This document shows, in pieces, positions 1-11,364 of a stretch of 64,000 nt of DNA. Below the pieces are notes generated by a model. It did not search any database. It was not told the origin of the DNA and worked only from the letters and a program-made list of their open reading frames with translations. Origin of the DNA: Cokeromyces recurvatus (Eukaryota > Mucoromycota > Mucoromycetes > Mucorales > Mucoraceae); assembly GCF_025118155.1 (NCBI RefSeq), contig NW_026251415.1:62001-126000 (forward strand). Reading direction: 5' to 3'. A program made the translations under genes and the position numbers. Within the stretch, counting starts at the first letter, position 1; each line of letters opens with the position of its first letter.

Positions 1-1124
1 TTATTACCATTTATATCGCGTACCTCAATTGTATCATTATAATAAGGATTCTTAATTTCTGTAATATCACCTGCCTTAATTGCTGACCAAAAAGACTTAT
101 TTTTCCTTGAAATATTGGATAATTCTAATTGAGCATCAAGAATATAATCTAAAACACCTTCAAGGGTACTAAGAGCATATCCATCTTTTCCAATTTTAAC
201 ATTACGACTAAAATTGTATTCCTAACAAGCATATACATATATCTATTAAACTCTGTTTTTATCTCTCTCTCTCTCTCTTTCTCTGAAAATAAATAAAAAA
301 AAAAGTCTTATGTAATCTACCTTTATATAAACCAAGTTTGCTATAAGATGAGGGATTCTACTTCTAATTACTATCATTAATAATAATGGTATCAAAGAAT
401 CTGAGTCCAGGAATGATATCTCTTCTTTTGATTCATCATCCTCTTTTGTTAATTCAGATATAGTATTTAACAAACAATTCAACTTATCAGCCGGAGTACG
501 GAAAGAACCTATTCTTTCAAATTTAGAAATCGCAGCATAAACTCGTTTCCTTCCATCTTTAATTGAAGAAGGAAGTTCAATTTGAGAAAAGTCTAGATAT
601 TCTATTTCCTCGAGAACCTTGCTTAATTTTATATCCTTTGATAATAAAAATTGAGTAATCTTAAAGAATGTAACATCGTAAATTAAGTCCATAAAATAAC
701 TGTTGTATTATTTTATATTAATACATCTTTATCTTTATATTGTTTTCAATAAAAATAGAAATAAAAAAAAAACCTTTCAAAACTTTCATGTATTTGATCT
801 ATATTGAATGATAATTCTTCTTTAAAATGTTGACTGTTAACAAAATATTTATCTATCAGCTAAACAAAATTGTTAAAAGGAAAAAAAAAAACTAGACAAA
901 AATAAATATGTTATTCAATAATTACTTGATATCCCTCATCGAATATCTTCTTTGTACATTCATGTAAACTTTCTAATGAATTACAGTCAATAGATGTATC
1001 ACAAAACTTTAATATAAGCTTGTCTATTTTTTGTAATAATTCATCATTGTTGTTGGGAGTTGTTAAAAATATTTTTTGCATCATTTCTTTAAAGTTAAAA
1101 TGTGGACAAAAAGAATTAATACAT
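1..1124 (-). CDS. VPS9-domain protein with probable ankyrin C-terminus (partial)
   Basis: Predicted guanine-nucleotide exchange factor for Rab5-type GTPases, acting on endosomes. Four exons are visible on the minus strand: 1124-926, 859-774, 699-321 and 221-1. All joins have GT-AG borders and keep frame. Exon 3 encodes the acidic DDESKEE stretch followed by SDSLIPLLLMIVIRSRIPHL. The next exon begins EYNFSRNVKIGKDGYALSTL. Together these fit the VPS9 core (D-LLP-hydrophobic-helix-P-L, then GY-L-tnLe). The last visible codons (VRDINGN) resemble the start of an ankyrin repeat, as in ANKRD27/VARP-like VPS9 proteins; this part is inference. The 3' end runs off the window and the first coding exon was not found, so the gene is incomplete on both sides. 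Confidence 0.72.
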
Positions 1125-1306
1125 CTTTAAAAATAAAAAAATAAATAATAAAAATAAAAAAGAAAGAAAGACAATTAGAATTCCTTATTTCTTTCAATTA
1201 TTACTGCACATTAAAAAAAAAAAAAAAAAAAAAAAAGGAATATTAAAGAAAAAGTCCGATATTAAAGTCACGCATAAATGACTGAATTACAATTTATGGA
1301 TGTTTT

Positions 1307-1360
1307 TTGTGACCAATGAGCACAAAGTTATAAAAGTTGATTTGTCTTACTAATCAGTTT
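1307..1360 (-). mobile_element. Solo LINE 3' tail
   Basis: Read on the minus strand, this short piece ends in GTGCTCATTGGTC preceded by ACTGATTAG and an A/T-rich spacer. It matches the 3' terminus of the LINE copies elsewhere in the window (for example 7508-7560 and 11365-11415). No coding sequence is attached, so it is read as a severely 5'-truncated copy. A T-rich stretch follows at about 1448-1495. Confidence 0.55.
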
Positions 1361-1560
1361 AAAAAGAAAACATTAACAGATACAGTAGCTCCAACATCAA
1401 TGCTCGTTTTCCAGCGAACTAAATTCGCTTTGGTCTCTAATCAAAGTTCGTTTTTTTTGTTTTTGTTTTTGTTTTTGTTTTTTTTTTTTTTTTTATTAAT
1501 AGGTCCTTATAGAAAACAAAAAATTTGTTGACTGGATAGAATTTTCAAATAAAGTCAAGT

Positions 1561-2607
1561 AAATAGGTATTAATATAATAACAACCGAAAGATTCCTAAG
1601 GTACTGCCTTCCTTACAAATTAATTTTACTTGAGGAAGAGGCAATAACAATCCAAGTACTGCTACTATAATCTCTAGAATGGATGATATAAATCGTCAAA
1701 TCAAAGAGTTGAAAGCTGATTTGGGCTGGTTTTCAAGCTATGGCATCTTCAAATAAATATTTTCTCTTATCTCTGGAAATGACAATAATAAACTTCTGGA
1801 AACAGCAAAGGGGGTTTTTTTTTATTGATAAACTTGCAATAAGTGTAATTCTTATATGCAATTATAAGCTTTAATTGACGTTTATTATAACAGGACCCTT
1901 TTACAGATAATGATTCCAAGTATATTTCAATATTTGTCTTGGATTAAAATAATTAAAGATTGGAAAGCAAGAGCTACAAATGTAGATCAGCTTTATTCAC
2001 AGGAGTAATTATAAAGAACTCGTTTATTCTTTTATTTGAATATTAAGCCAATCTAATCTTTTTGTATTATGATATTATTGATCTAACCAGTGCTGACAAA
2101 AATGATAGAACTTATGCTGTATTTGGTGCAAAACTTGAAGTTGAAATTGATATACTAACAAGTTATAAGCTTGTAAAAAAGTATGTATATATTGCAAAAT
2201 TGACAGGTGAAATAGAGTGTAATACACGATGGTTACGTCCTGAATCGACCCCAATGTTGTTCTATTATAAACTCTTTTAATTTTCTCTAAAACTACTTTT
2301 CCTTTTCTTTGGGTTTAATTCTCTCAAAACCAACACATACACGATTAGGAAAAAGTAAGTATCTTATTTATTCTATTTTATAAATGAAACTCTTGTATAT
2401 TATTAAACCAAATCTGTTAAAAATATCGCAAAATTGACAAGGCAATCATTGTAGAATTTGTTTATTTATTGTTTTAATGTATCTTTTATAAGTGAGTAAA
2501 CTAAATATAAGTTATAGATATTAAATGCCACTTTACCTCATCCTAATTATGATTTTCAAAAAAAGATTAAAATCTACAAAAGTAAGTATAAATGCAATTG
2601 TCACTAG
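1561..2607. other. Region with decayed ORF fragments, no clear gene
   Basis: The longest open stretch is 2062-2280 (+), about 72 codons beginning LYYDIIDLTSADKNDRTYAV if the frame is read from its first residues. Shorter fragments in other frames occur around 1680-1755 and 1960-2010. I do not recognise the product. It could be an exon of a degenerate gene or element. No convincing splice structure was found. Confidence 0.3.

Positions 2608-2655
<48 letters not shown>
2608..2655. repeat. Poly(A) run of 48 nt
   Basis: Uninterrupted A homopolymer about 150 bp upstream of the kinase start codon. It may be a retroelement tail scar or simple expansion. Its exact length is likely to be uncertain in any assembly. 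Confidence 0.9.
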
Positions 2656-2657
<2 letters not shown>

Positions 2658-2807
2658 TAACGAATTTGTGTAATAAATAATCACTTTTATACCAACTTTT
2701 TTTTTCTATTTTGCCTCCTTAAATACAAAAGTTATTAAAGTGATGTTTTTTCATCTTTTTCTTTTCTCCTTTTTATTTTTATTTATTTTATCTTTGTTTC
2801 TTAATAA

Positions 2808-3315
2808 ATGGGGAACATATGTTGTAAAGAAGAACCAGTTGATTTATTAAGTGAAGGTTAGTTCATGTGTAAAATTAAATTGACTTATATACAAACAAAT
2901 TTTTATTTTTTTTCCCTTTAGTTCAACTTTCACATTTTATCTTATTACGATCTGTTGGTAAGGGAGCATTTGGAAAAGTTAGAGTAGTGCAACATAAAGG
3001 CAACAAGAAATTATATGCTTTAAAATACATTAATAAGGACAAATGCATTCAAATGAAAGCAATTGATAATATTTTATCAGAAAGGAAATTGTTAGAGCAC
3101 ATCAATTTTAATTTAATTGTCAATTTACGATATGCTTTTCAAGACGATGAAAACCTTTTTATGGTACTTGATTTAATGTTAGGGGGTGATCTTCGTTTTC
3201 ATCTTGATCGATTAGGTACTTTGCCTGAGAAATACGTTCAATTTTATGCTGCCGAAATTGCCTTGAGCATAAACTATCTACATAATAAGAATATAATTCA
3301 TAGGTAGAATACAAG

Positions 3316-3367
<52 letters not shown>

Positions 3368-4501
3368 AACAAACATACTAATTGTATTATTTAATTGAAA
3401 GAGATTTGAAGCCTGATAATATACTCTTGGATGAAAAGGGACATGCTCATTTATCAGATTTTAATATTGCGGTCGGAATAAATCAGAAAAGGATAAAACC
3501 ACTAACAGCCATTGCTGGTAGTCTTGCTTATATTTCACCAGAAATTTTGAATAAACAGGGATACTCATTTTCAGTAGATTGGTGGTCTCTTGGTATTGTG
3601 ATTTACGAGCTTTTATATGGTCAGGTAAAGATATAAATAATATGATACATCACCAAGTGATATTATTAATCGTTTTATTTTATAAAGAGGCCCTTTAAAG
3701 CCAAGTCAAATGAAGAACTACAAAAGTCAATTATGTCAGATCCTATCGAATTCCCTATAGAGCCTAAAGTGTCTCCTGAAGCTGTAAGCTTTATTCAAGG
3801 TTTATTAAACAGAAATATTTCACAACGTCTCGGAGTCGGGGAATTAGGTCTTCAACATTTAAAAGCTCATCCTTGGATGAAAAATATAGATTGGAATATT
3901 TTGGCCACAAAAACAATAAGTGCACCATTTATACCTGATGTATGCTATCTATACCCTCACTTTCCCCTTTTATTTTTTATTATTATTATTATCTTCCTTA
4001 CACTTTTGGATTAAATATATAGGAAAAAAAATCGAATTTTGATCCAACTCATGAACTTGAAGAAGTTTTACTGGAAGGAAATCCGTTGAAAGTTAAAAAA
4101 AGAGCATTTCAGGCAAAGAGAAATATATCAGATGGTGCTATAATTGGTGAAAAACAAGTACTTGAAGAGAAATTTCTATCTTATGATTACACAAAGCCTG
4201 AATATTATTATAAAAGAGAAATTCATTCTTTACCAAAGTTATCTATGCCTTCCAGTCGATGCAAACGAAAAGTAAGGAAGATTTACATTATATAATTATC
4301 ATTTATATATAACTTTGCTTCTCTTTCTATCTCTTTTTTTTTCTTCTTTAGGGAGAACACAAAAGTTCTATGGATGAAAATTTCCCTATGCTGCATAAAA
4401 CACCATCTTTGTTGACACCTGAGTTTCTTTCAATAGGCCCAAATATGTTGCATAAACCTCCTACTGCAGCTCAAAATCCACATAGTAAAATCGCCTTTTA
4501 A
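2808..4501 (+). CDS. AGC-family Ser/Thr kinase, YANK/STK32-like
   Basis: Six exons (2808-2856, 2922-3303, 3402-3624, 3688-3939, 4023-4271, 4352-4501) join in frame to 434 codons plus the stop. The protein starts MGNICCKEE, a candidate N-myristoylation (Gly2) and double-palmitoylation (Cys5, Cys6) signal, so membrane attachment is expected. Kinase motifs in order: the glycine loop VGKGAFGKV, ALKYINK (catalytic Lys), HRDLKPDN (catalytic loop, split by an intron after HR), and SDFNIAV in place of DFG. DFN and the APE-like AYISPEIL, with WWSLGI after it, fit the YANK (STK32) group. The AGC C-terminal tail follows (SAPFIPDEKKSNFDPTHELE). Intron 2 carries an (AC)n repeat. The gene appears intact. 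Substrates are unknown. Confidence 0.9.
3317..3357. repeat. (AC)n microsatellite in kinase intron 2
   Basis: About 20 AC dinucleotides lie wholly inside the intron between the HR and DLKPDN codons of the kinase gene. Probably polymorphic. Confidence 0.95.
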
Positions 4502-5145
4502 GGAAACCATCTTAATATAAATTTGCTTCCGTTATTGTAATCAAAAAAAAAATATTCATATACACATATCTAACCTTAATAAACTATATTTCCTACATTT
4601 TTATTAATTACAAGTTTTTCTTTTCTTCTCTTTAACTATCAAAGAAATAGAAACATAATAGTTTTTTATATATATTTTTATTCTTCTTCTTCTTCTTTTG
4701 AAAGCTAAACTACATCATAATAAAAAAAATATTTTCGTGCTTAAAAATTTAATTTTAACTCTTGTCAATATTTAATATCTGAACGATATATTTCCTCCCT
4801 TCTCTTTGATATAGAATATTTCTAATGAAAATTACTAGTACAATTAAATATATTCTAATAAAACATTCAATGTAAAAAGAGTTTTGATAAAAATAGTAAA
4901 TAGTCCAAGTAATTGGAGCTATCTAATCTTATATTTAAACACAATGTATATCATACATTACTGGAGCTTGATACATTTTACTTTCTCCTCAAAGATTATA
5001 ACAATATATGTGTATACATATTGTTTAAAACTAGAGTAAAAGGGGTTAAACTAAAAGCAATATTTTATTTAACTTGCTACCATCATTAGTTTTCGTGTAT
5101 CTGAATAAAAGCATAATCCTGAATAAGGTAAGTTCAAAAACAGAG
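4502..5145. other. Intergenic, no gene seen
   Basis: AT-rich sequence between the kinase stop codon and the first recognisable LINE codons. No open frame with coding character was found. Confidence 0.6.
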
Positions 5146-5149
5146 ACAT

Positions 5150-7425
5150 AGCTGCTCGATATGAAGCAGAGTTCACCAATGCCCTACAACGGATGGACCA
5201 CAACACTCAGCTAATACTATGGCTGCTTACCCCCAACTAACCTACTCTGGACGTCTTCTACCTGAACAACCATCCTATATGGAGCTAGTGGATTCTACAC
5301 CTCGACCTATTAATAAATATACACTTACAGTATCTGACTTCCCTATAATACTCGAAAACGTCAAAGATGCCTTAAAAAATCTACCCTCAAAAAAAGCACC
5401 TGGAGTTGATCACATAAGACAAGAAATGCTCTCTCCAATAACGAATAAACTTGTTCCAACCCTTCTGTCTCCCTTTGAACTATGCTGGCGATGGTCCTAT
5501 ACTCCTCTATCTTGGCGAGTAGCTCAGATTGTCCCAATACATAAGAAAGGTGCACCTACCGAACCAGGAAATTATCGACCTGTCAGCCTAACATCAGTTT
5601 TTCGAAAGCTATTTGAACGATGCCTGTATCCTTATCTTATGACTTATAGTCCACCATTAGACATTGCCCAAGGGGGATTTTGTGAGGCTCGAAGTACACT
5701 TGATCAGGTCCTTTGTCTGACTGAAATCTGTAACTTACTTTGCAAAGCACAACATTTCAAACCAGCGCTTGCTTTCCTTGATATCAAATCAGCTTATGAT
5801 ACGGTAGACCGTGCCCACATCTGGCACTGTTTATCTGACTATGCCCCTGCTCCACTACTGAATATTCTGAAAAATCTTTTTGACAATGTCCATCTCGAAG
5901 TACTTCTAAATAATGTTATCTCATGTAGGTTTTCCACGGGAACTGGTGTTCTTTAAGGCTCAATTCTTTCTCCATTTTTGTACTCAATATACATAAACAA
6001 TCTTCCTAGTATTCTACGTCTATCACCAATTTCAACAAATATACGTGATCAATCACTTCAATTTGTACAATCGATTCATTGCTTGTTGTATGCTGATGAT
6101 GTTGTCCTCATCACGACACCTGAAAAGTTGCGCTCTTTATTATCGTTATGTGAAGAACACAGTAATTTATTAGGCTACCGCTGGAATCCTAGTAAATGTG
6201 TAATACTTGATTCTTCTGATAATCAGCAGCCATACACGTTATATGGTAACCCCATTCCAACCCGAAAATGTTTTTCTTATCTTGGTATCCCTATCAAGAC
6301 AGGAGTATTCTTAGATACAACTCAACTCGTACAAAATAATACTAACAAAGCCCTACAAACAATGAATTAAACAGCATCTACTGGGGTTAACTCCAAGAGA
6401 TTTGATCGTTTACTCGCTACTCACTTCTACACGCAGATAGTCCGAACACAACTCGAACATGGTCTAGCTATTAGTCTACCCGGTGCAAAGAATATCCAAC
6501 AACTGGAATCGTGTCAAAACACTTGCATAAGACGGATATTTGATGGCTCTCATCGATCATCAGCATAGGTGATGCTTCATATGGTAAACCAACCATCGAT
6601 GAAGATTAGGACGTCTATTCTATTCTGCAGGTACAATTCGTTTTTCATGCTATTGATTTACCGGGTGATACCTTGCTCGCTAAATTACTTCCTGAGCTTC
6701 AAGCCTCCACTTTTAACACTCAATGGTATAAACTCATTCAAACACCATGCTGGAGACTCTGTGCCGCCAACTCCATTCCGCCAAACCAACGCTCCTTTCA
6801 GAAACATCGTCAAGAATTTCTTGAAAAGATTTTTCAACAACTACGTGACGAGACACATTCTGTTTTGCTTTCCGCTTGCCGCCCCAATCTGATTATTGAT
6901 TCGATACTTTGGTTACTCATGACACATAGTGGCGTCTTGGTTGGCTGCCGGGGGGAATACCTAAAGCCTGCCCATATCATCCTCATGTACACTTTAGTCG
7001 GTCACACGCCACCGAATGCTTGCGCACGCACACTCGTTTATTCTTGCCACGATCAATTGCAGATTCCCTTTTCCTTTCTTTTAAATCATCTCCCTCAGCA
7101 TAAGCACCGAAATTCTCATGATGTTTCTGTCTGGTTCTATCGCTGGCCAGTTATGTGTACGATTCTACAGGAAATGAATTACTTAATACACGATAAACTA
7201 CCCCCTCCACTTCTTGACCCAGACAAGAAATTACTCAACTGGTTGTCCCTTTAAACTTGTTAGCAATATTCCCTCCTTTCTTTCTCACCTTCTCTTCTTC
7301 TTCCTGTCCTTTACCTTTTTACCTCTTATCCCTTAAGAGAGTTTTTAAATACTTTTTTTTTCCACATAATTTGAATTAACCTGGGCAATTCAATATAACA
7401 AAGATATTATGTGCTCATAAGTCGC
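5150..7425 (+). pseudogene. LINE retrotransposon copy 1, 5'-truncated and decayed ORF2
   Basis: Reverse-transcriptase half of a non-LTR element. Coding pieces at 5219-5956, 5957-6370 and about 6410-7254 keep the RT motifs: KKAPGVDHI, PIHKKG, PGNYRPVSLTS, ALAFLDIKSAYDTVD (motif A) and LLYADDVVLI (motif C, catalytic YADD). Breaks: stop at 5954-5956 where related copies have Gln in LQGS, stop at 6368-6370 where they have MNQ, a TAG at about 6567 where they have Lys (SSAKVMLH), and a short duplication with frameshift near 6630. The C-terminus and a 3' tail ending GTGCTCAT at about 7411-7420 remain. The 5' end lies inside ORF2, near a codon run equivalent to ADVMADHLQ in the full-length copy. It cannot encode an active protein. 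Confidence 0.88.
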
Positions 7426-7507
7426 TTTATAAATTTTAATTTATAAATAAAAATGTTTAATTGTACGTTTAAAATTGAATTTTTATTATTATTATTATTT
7501 TTTTTTT

Positions 7508-8790
7508 TGACCAAATGAGCACATAGCATTTTTCATCTGCTGTATTGCCCTAGTCAGTTCTAGTAGTATATAAGTAAGAAAAACCCTCTTTTGAGACAAA
7601 AGGGAAAAGGATAAAAGTATATGTGTAAAAGGATAAAATAAATATAACGAGTTAGACAGAAATAAAGTAATTGGAAAAAAATAAGGTAAAATTCGCAGTA
7701 CAACGATATTATCACTTTTTAGTTGAGTAACCATTTCACCAGTAGTAAACCAGGTTCGGAGGGAGGATCTGGAGGTAGTTTTTCATGAAAGAGATAATCT
7801 ATTTCATGTAGGATGATACAAATAGCTGGCTAACAGATTGTCCAAGGAGCCACATCCTGTGAGCGTTTTAGCTTTTTAGTAGGTAGTTGGTTGAGCAGGA
7901 AGGAGAGTGGGTCAGTGACCGTTCTTGGCATTTGGAGTCGGTGGTGCATTTGTAGACACTCAATAGAATGAGTACGACCGAACGTTTGAGAAGGATGATA
8001 GGGGCATGGACGAGGTATACCGCCAGGTAGCCAGCTGAGGCGCCAGCTGAGGCGCCAGCGGAGGACTTGGCTTCTTTCCGTATTCGTCATGGGCAGCCAA
8101 AGAATTGGATCGATGATCATATTAGGACGACATGCACGAATCAGCTTAGAATTTAAACCCTGACAGAGGTTTTCATATTGAGTTTTTTGAAAACGCAGAC
8201 GGAGCCGTTTGAAAACCTTTCTATCAAGTTCGTCCAAGATAGGGGCACATTCTCTCCAGAGTGGGTTGACTGTTAGTTTATACCATTGAGAATGGCTGCT
8301 GGACATTTGAAGATGAGGTAGAAGTTTGTTCAGTAATGTATCGTCGGGTAGTTTCATTGATCGAATAAGGTATTTGGCTTGCAGAATAGTAGCTCGGGTT
8401 GTCATTGAAGGTTGTTGTACTAGGTGCAGCATTACTTTGGTTGATGATCTAGCAGAACCACCAAAAATACGTCGAATGCATTCATTTTGACAAGCTTCAA
8501 GTTTAGTAAAGTGACTATTATTCAACGCGCAGATAGCAAGACCATATTCCATTGGTGATCGTATCATTTGGCTGTAGAAACGTACTGAGAGTAAGCGGTT
8601 AAACCCTTTGTGATTGACTCCAAGAGAAGAAATTTGATTCATAGAGGATCTAGCTTTTTTAGTGTTGAGATTGATGAGGGCAGCAGTGTCAATAAGTCCA
8701 CCAGGTTTGATTGGAATTCCAAGATAGTTGAATGATGCTTCACTCGGTAGGGGCGTACTGTTTAATTGTACAGTATTCGCACTTCAAATC
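7508..8790 (-). pseudogene. LINE copy 2, 5'-truncated, tail-to-tail with copy 1
   Basis: Minus-strand ORF2 C-terminal part. An open frame from 8642 to 7830 begins MNQISSLGVNHKGFNRLLSV and continues upstream to about 8785 (LPSEASFNYLGIPIKPGG), so it is truncated just after the RT active-site region. The C-terminal CX2HX8HX3C finger (CPYHP...HSIEC) is present. The frame ends at a stop near 7830, then continues as a non-coding 3' region to a tail motif GTGCTCATTTGGTC at 7508-7522. Copy 1 ends on the opposite strand about 80 bp away. Confidence 0.85.
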
Positions 8791-8863
8791 CAGACAAATC
8801 AAAAAAGGGAATTCGAACAAAACAAAAAATTGTTTCAGACTAATTCGTTTTCTTTTCAGACGC

Positions 8864-8868
<5 letters not shown>

Positions 8869-8911
<43 letters not shown>
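8869..8911. repeat. Poly(T) run of about 43 nt
   Basis: Uninterrupted T homopolymer just beyond the truncated 5' side of LINE copy 2. It could be the poly(A) tail of an unrelated minus-strand insertion. Confidence 0.85.
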
Positions 8912-8914
<3 letters not shown>

Positions 8915-8921
8915 TTATAAT

Positions 8922-9065
8922 ATGAACGAACATTGTAGAATAGCAAATGGAATTGTAATGAGTGACAACCGAGTCGAAGAGATTGTTGAAGAAATGGACA
9001 TTGATGAGGATCCTGCTTTTACGTATGGCAAACTATTGCTTTTAGCTGATGGTATTTTTTATTAA
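8922..9065 (+). other. Short 47-residue ORF, unrecognised
   Basis: ATG at 8922 opens a frame beginning MNEHCRIANGIVMSDNRVEE, followed by an acidic segment with MDIDEDPAFTYGK. It ends at TAA 9063-9065. A GT dinucleotide after LLLLADG could be a splice donor, making this a first exon whose partner is lost. No function is proposed. Confidence 0.22.
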
Positions 9066-9147
9066 AAACTAAAAAGTGAATAAATTTCTTTACAATATGA
9101 GGGGATTAATCATAGAATACATATGTGTAATACAGGAAGGTAAACCT

Positions 9148-10578
9148 TTAATGGCGAGGACGGTAAAATAGATTTTTGCGGTTCCTGTCTACTGATTTCT
9201 CCATAATTGCCTTGATTACCTTAGCATCTAAGGCGGGTTTAAATGATTCTTCGACACGGAATGCATTGCTAGTATAACATAATTTATGGATGACGTCTAC
9301 AACATGGTACAATCTATCAAGATAGGGTACAAGTTGAGGTAATTCATCCAAGGAAAGGGGAAAACGAATGCAATCTAATTCTGCAACCATTAAAATATCT
9401 TCCATAGCCTCGCTGATGTTGAATTGAATGTTTGTACCAACGGCCATAATTTGAAACATATGTTTTCTGTTGAACTTAATGGTGCCAGCCTTTGAAAATG
9501 TGCATAATCTGTGAAGATCCATATTTATTTTTCTATGGTTTTTGGTATGCTTGATCGGCTTTACTTCGAAATATCCAATCGCCATCAGATCATTCTCAAC
9601 GACTCCATCCGGACGGTTTTTGTTTGGATCTGCGTCTGCATCCAAAAAGCAATTCGTGTTCAACCACTTGAATATGAGCTGATCTTGATCACAGTCGAAC
9701 AATTTTTGAAAACAGGGTTGCAGGTATCTTGTGCAAAGTTCAAATTCTTTGCTTTCTTTCTTTTGGTTTGTGAGGGGAAGCAACTCAACCATCGATTTGA
9801 CACATTGTAACAACCTAATCATGATTTGATCTGTGTTATCGATAATCAGTGCTAATATTTTGCTTTCCACTTGAATCCTTGACATTGTACCACGGTTCAG
9901 ATCATTGGTAATATTTATTAAAGTCATCATGGTATCGATTGGAAATTTTTGATTCAGTTGGTTGAAACCAAAGGTATTATAAATATTTTGGCGTATTGTC
10001 TCTATAGGCTCGTCGAAATAACTTTGCAATCCAGGATAAATTGATTTTTTCTCAATGTACATTATATCAGAGAGTGCAAGTAAATGTTGCAAGTGTGTCT
10101 CATAGGTAAGTGGAGCCTCCATTGATTCATATACGTCTCTTTTGAATCGTGACAAAGAATTTGAGTACATATTTGAGCTGTGTACAGTTCTCATATCTTC
10201 AGCTATGATTGCTTTGGCATCCTCAAAACTAATTGTTTCAATTCTTTCTACTGTGGATATTGAAGAACTAGCATTGTCACTTTCCTGAGGTTGAGGAAGA
10301 GAATTTTTATATTTCGATTGGCTCATTCCCAAATTTCTTTGCTTCCAGAAGTCTTTTGCAATTTTCGTCTTACGCCACTCGTTGTAATCATCTTTTAACT
10401 TTTTTTTCAAATTCTCATCCTCCACATAATCAATCACTGCTAAGAAGCGTATTTGTACTCTTCTTGTATCATACGTTTTGAAAAAGTTAAAAAAGTCGAT
10501 GTGTGTTATGTTGTTGCCGTTGTTACGCAACCAATTAATTTCACTAGGAAGTCTTTTAGTGTGTTGTTTCTTCAACAT
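9148..10578 (-). CDS. PD-(D/E)XK-like nuclease-fold family protein, copy A
   Basis: Single intact exon of 476 codons from ATG at 10578. It is multi-copy in this window: copy B at 26594-30626, and a distant member at 34858-36574. The N-terminal ~75 residues are basic and charged (KRLPSEINWLR, DFFNFFK). A Ser-rich linker follows. The helical middle region contains SFEDAKAII and THLQHLLALSDI. Around residues 325-345 the motif NRPDGVV...IGYFEVKP matches the spacing of a PD-(D/E)XK core, followed by DLHRLCTFSKAG and a hydrophobic C-terminus. The nuclease assignment rests on this motif only and the function is unproven. Copy B has an intron (26884-26943) in the codon pair for VG|TN that copy A lacks. 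The upstream region carries one copy of the ~150-bp unit that is triplicated in copy B, then the 124-bp GC-rich block. An alternative is a domesticated or selfish gene without catalysis. Confidence 0.62.
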   Translation of the reverse strand: MLKKQHTKRLPSEINWLRNNGNNITHIDFFNFFKTYDTRRVQIRFLAVIDYVEDENLKKKLKDDYNEWRKTKIAKDFWKQRNLGMSQSKYKNSLPQPQESDNASSSISTVERIETISFEDAKAIIAEDMRTVHSSNMYSNSLSRFKRDVYESMEAPLTYETHLQHLLALSDIMYIEKKSIYPGLQSYFDEPIETIRQNIYNTFGFNQLNQKFPIDTMMTLINITNDLNRGTMSRIQVESKILALIIDNTDQIMIRLLQCVKSMVELLPLTNQKKESKEFELCTRYLQPCFQKLFDCDQDQLIFKWLNTNCFLDADADPNKNRPDGVVENDLMAIGYFEVKPIKHTKNHRKINMDLHRLCTFSKAGTIKFNRKHMFQIMAVGTNIQFNISEAMEDILMVAELDCIRFPLSLDELPQLVPYLDRLYHVVDVIHKLCYTSNAFRVEESFKPALDAKVIKAIMEKSVDRNRKNLFYRPRH

Positions 10579-11085
10579 GGCAATGAAAAGATATGAGGAA
10601 AAGATAAAATAATACTCCCAAAACGCCTTAAAAAATTATTAACAAATATTTTGTTACTGGTAGGTTGTGTGGTACAGACTTTACATGAAACACTTTAGGA
10701 TGCCAATGATATTATAATGAAGCAGGTATCCAAGTGATCATCACTTACAAATAACGATGAAAAGTTAACATTTTGCCTTCTACGTTAGCAATATAGCTAA
10801 TATATATAGCTAATATATATATTATATATATATACAATAAGTGAAAATGACGACTGCGGCAACTTTGATTTTGCAAAAATATACGTTTATACGTTTTTAG
10901 GATCAGTTAAAAGATGGTCCTTCTAACATTAAAGCATGAAAAAGGTTAAGTCTTATACATAAAGGGAATGAAACAATTGTATTTTAAGAAGTTAATAATT
11001 GAAAATATGTTTATTTATTAAAATGAATTATAATTATTATGAGCCATGGGTGTATTCGATGTGAATCTATATGAAAAAAAAAAAG
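10579..11085. promoter_or_regulatory. 5' flank of nuclease-like copy A
   Basis: Non-coding, AT-rich. About 10605-10760 matches the unit repeated three times upstream of copy B (landmarks AATACTCC, AAATATTTTGTTA, GTAGGTTGTGTGGTAC). 10750-11000 aligns with 31150-31420 (landmark GATGAAAAGTTAAC). It contains an (AT)-rich palindromic stretch near 10800-10830. A promoter role is inferred only from position. Confidence 0.4.
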
Positions 11086-11209
11086 TCAGTAAACCGCCTA
11101 TTTCTAGTGTCAATAGCCACCAAGAAACAACAAGGCTTAGGCTGACGCGAGGGCCAGCGTGTCCGTTCGCCTACGACGTTGGCACGCGTACTATTGACCG
11201 TTTTACTGA
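11086..11209. other. GC-rich 124-bp conserved block, copy A (hairpin/MITE-like)
   Basis: Starts TCAGTAAACCG and ends CCGTTTTACTGA, an imperfect terminal inverted repeat. Inside, GTCAATAG (11109-11116) and CTATTGAC (11191-11198) form a second perfect inverted pair. Its GC content is far above the flanks. All 124 bases recur without change at 31551-31747, where a 73-bp internal duplication has been added. The block could be a MITE, a structured RNA gene or a conserved cis-acting site of the neighbouring nuclease-like unit. It has no coding capacity of note. Confidence 0.6.
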
Positions 11210-11364
11210 GTAAGTAAACTTACCTTTTGTTTTGACTTGAATTGCACAATTAAAGAAGAAAGAAGAGGCGACAAAAAAAAAATCCTTGTATTAAATAGAG
11301 GTTCTTGTGGCTTATCCAAAAAAACAATTACGATTAAGAAGAATTTTATTTAAAAAATTAAAAA

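Noticed and set aside
3159..3356. Minus frame with Cys-Val repeats
   Set aside because: Produced by the (AC)n repeat in a kinase intron.
7495..7734. Minus frame of 79 residues starting MVTQLKS
   Set aside because: It lies in the 3' non-coding region of LINE copy 2; no similarity to ORF2.
9511..9810. Plus-strand 99-residue frame inside nuclease-like copy A
   Set aside because: It lies wholly antisense to an intact 476-codon gene with family members; a shadow frame.
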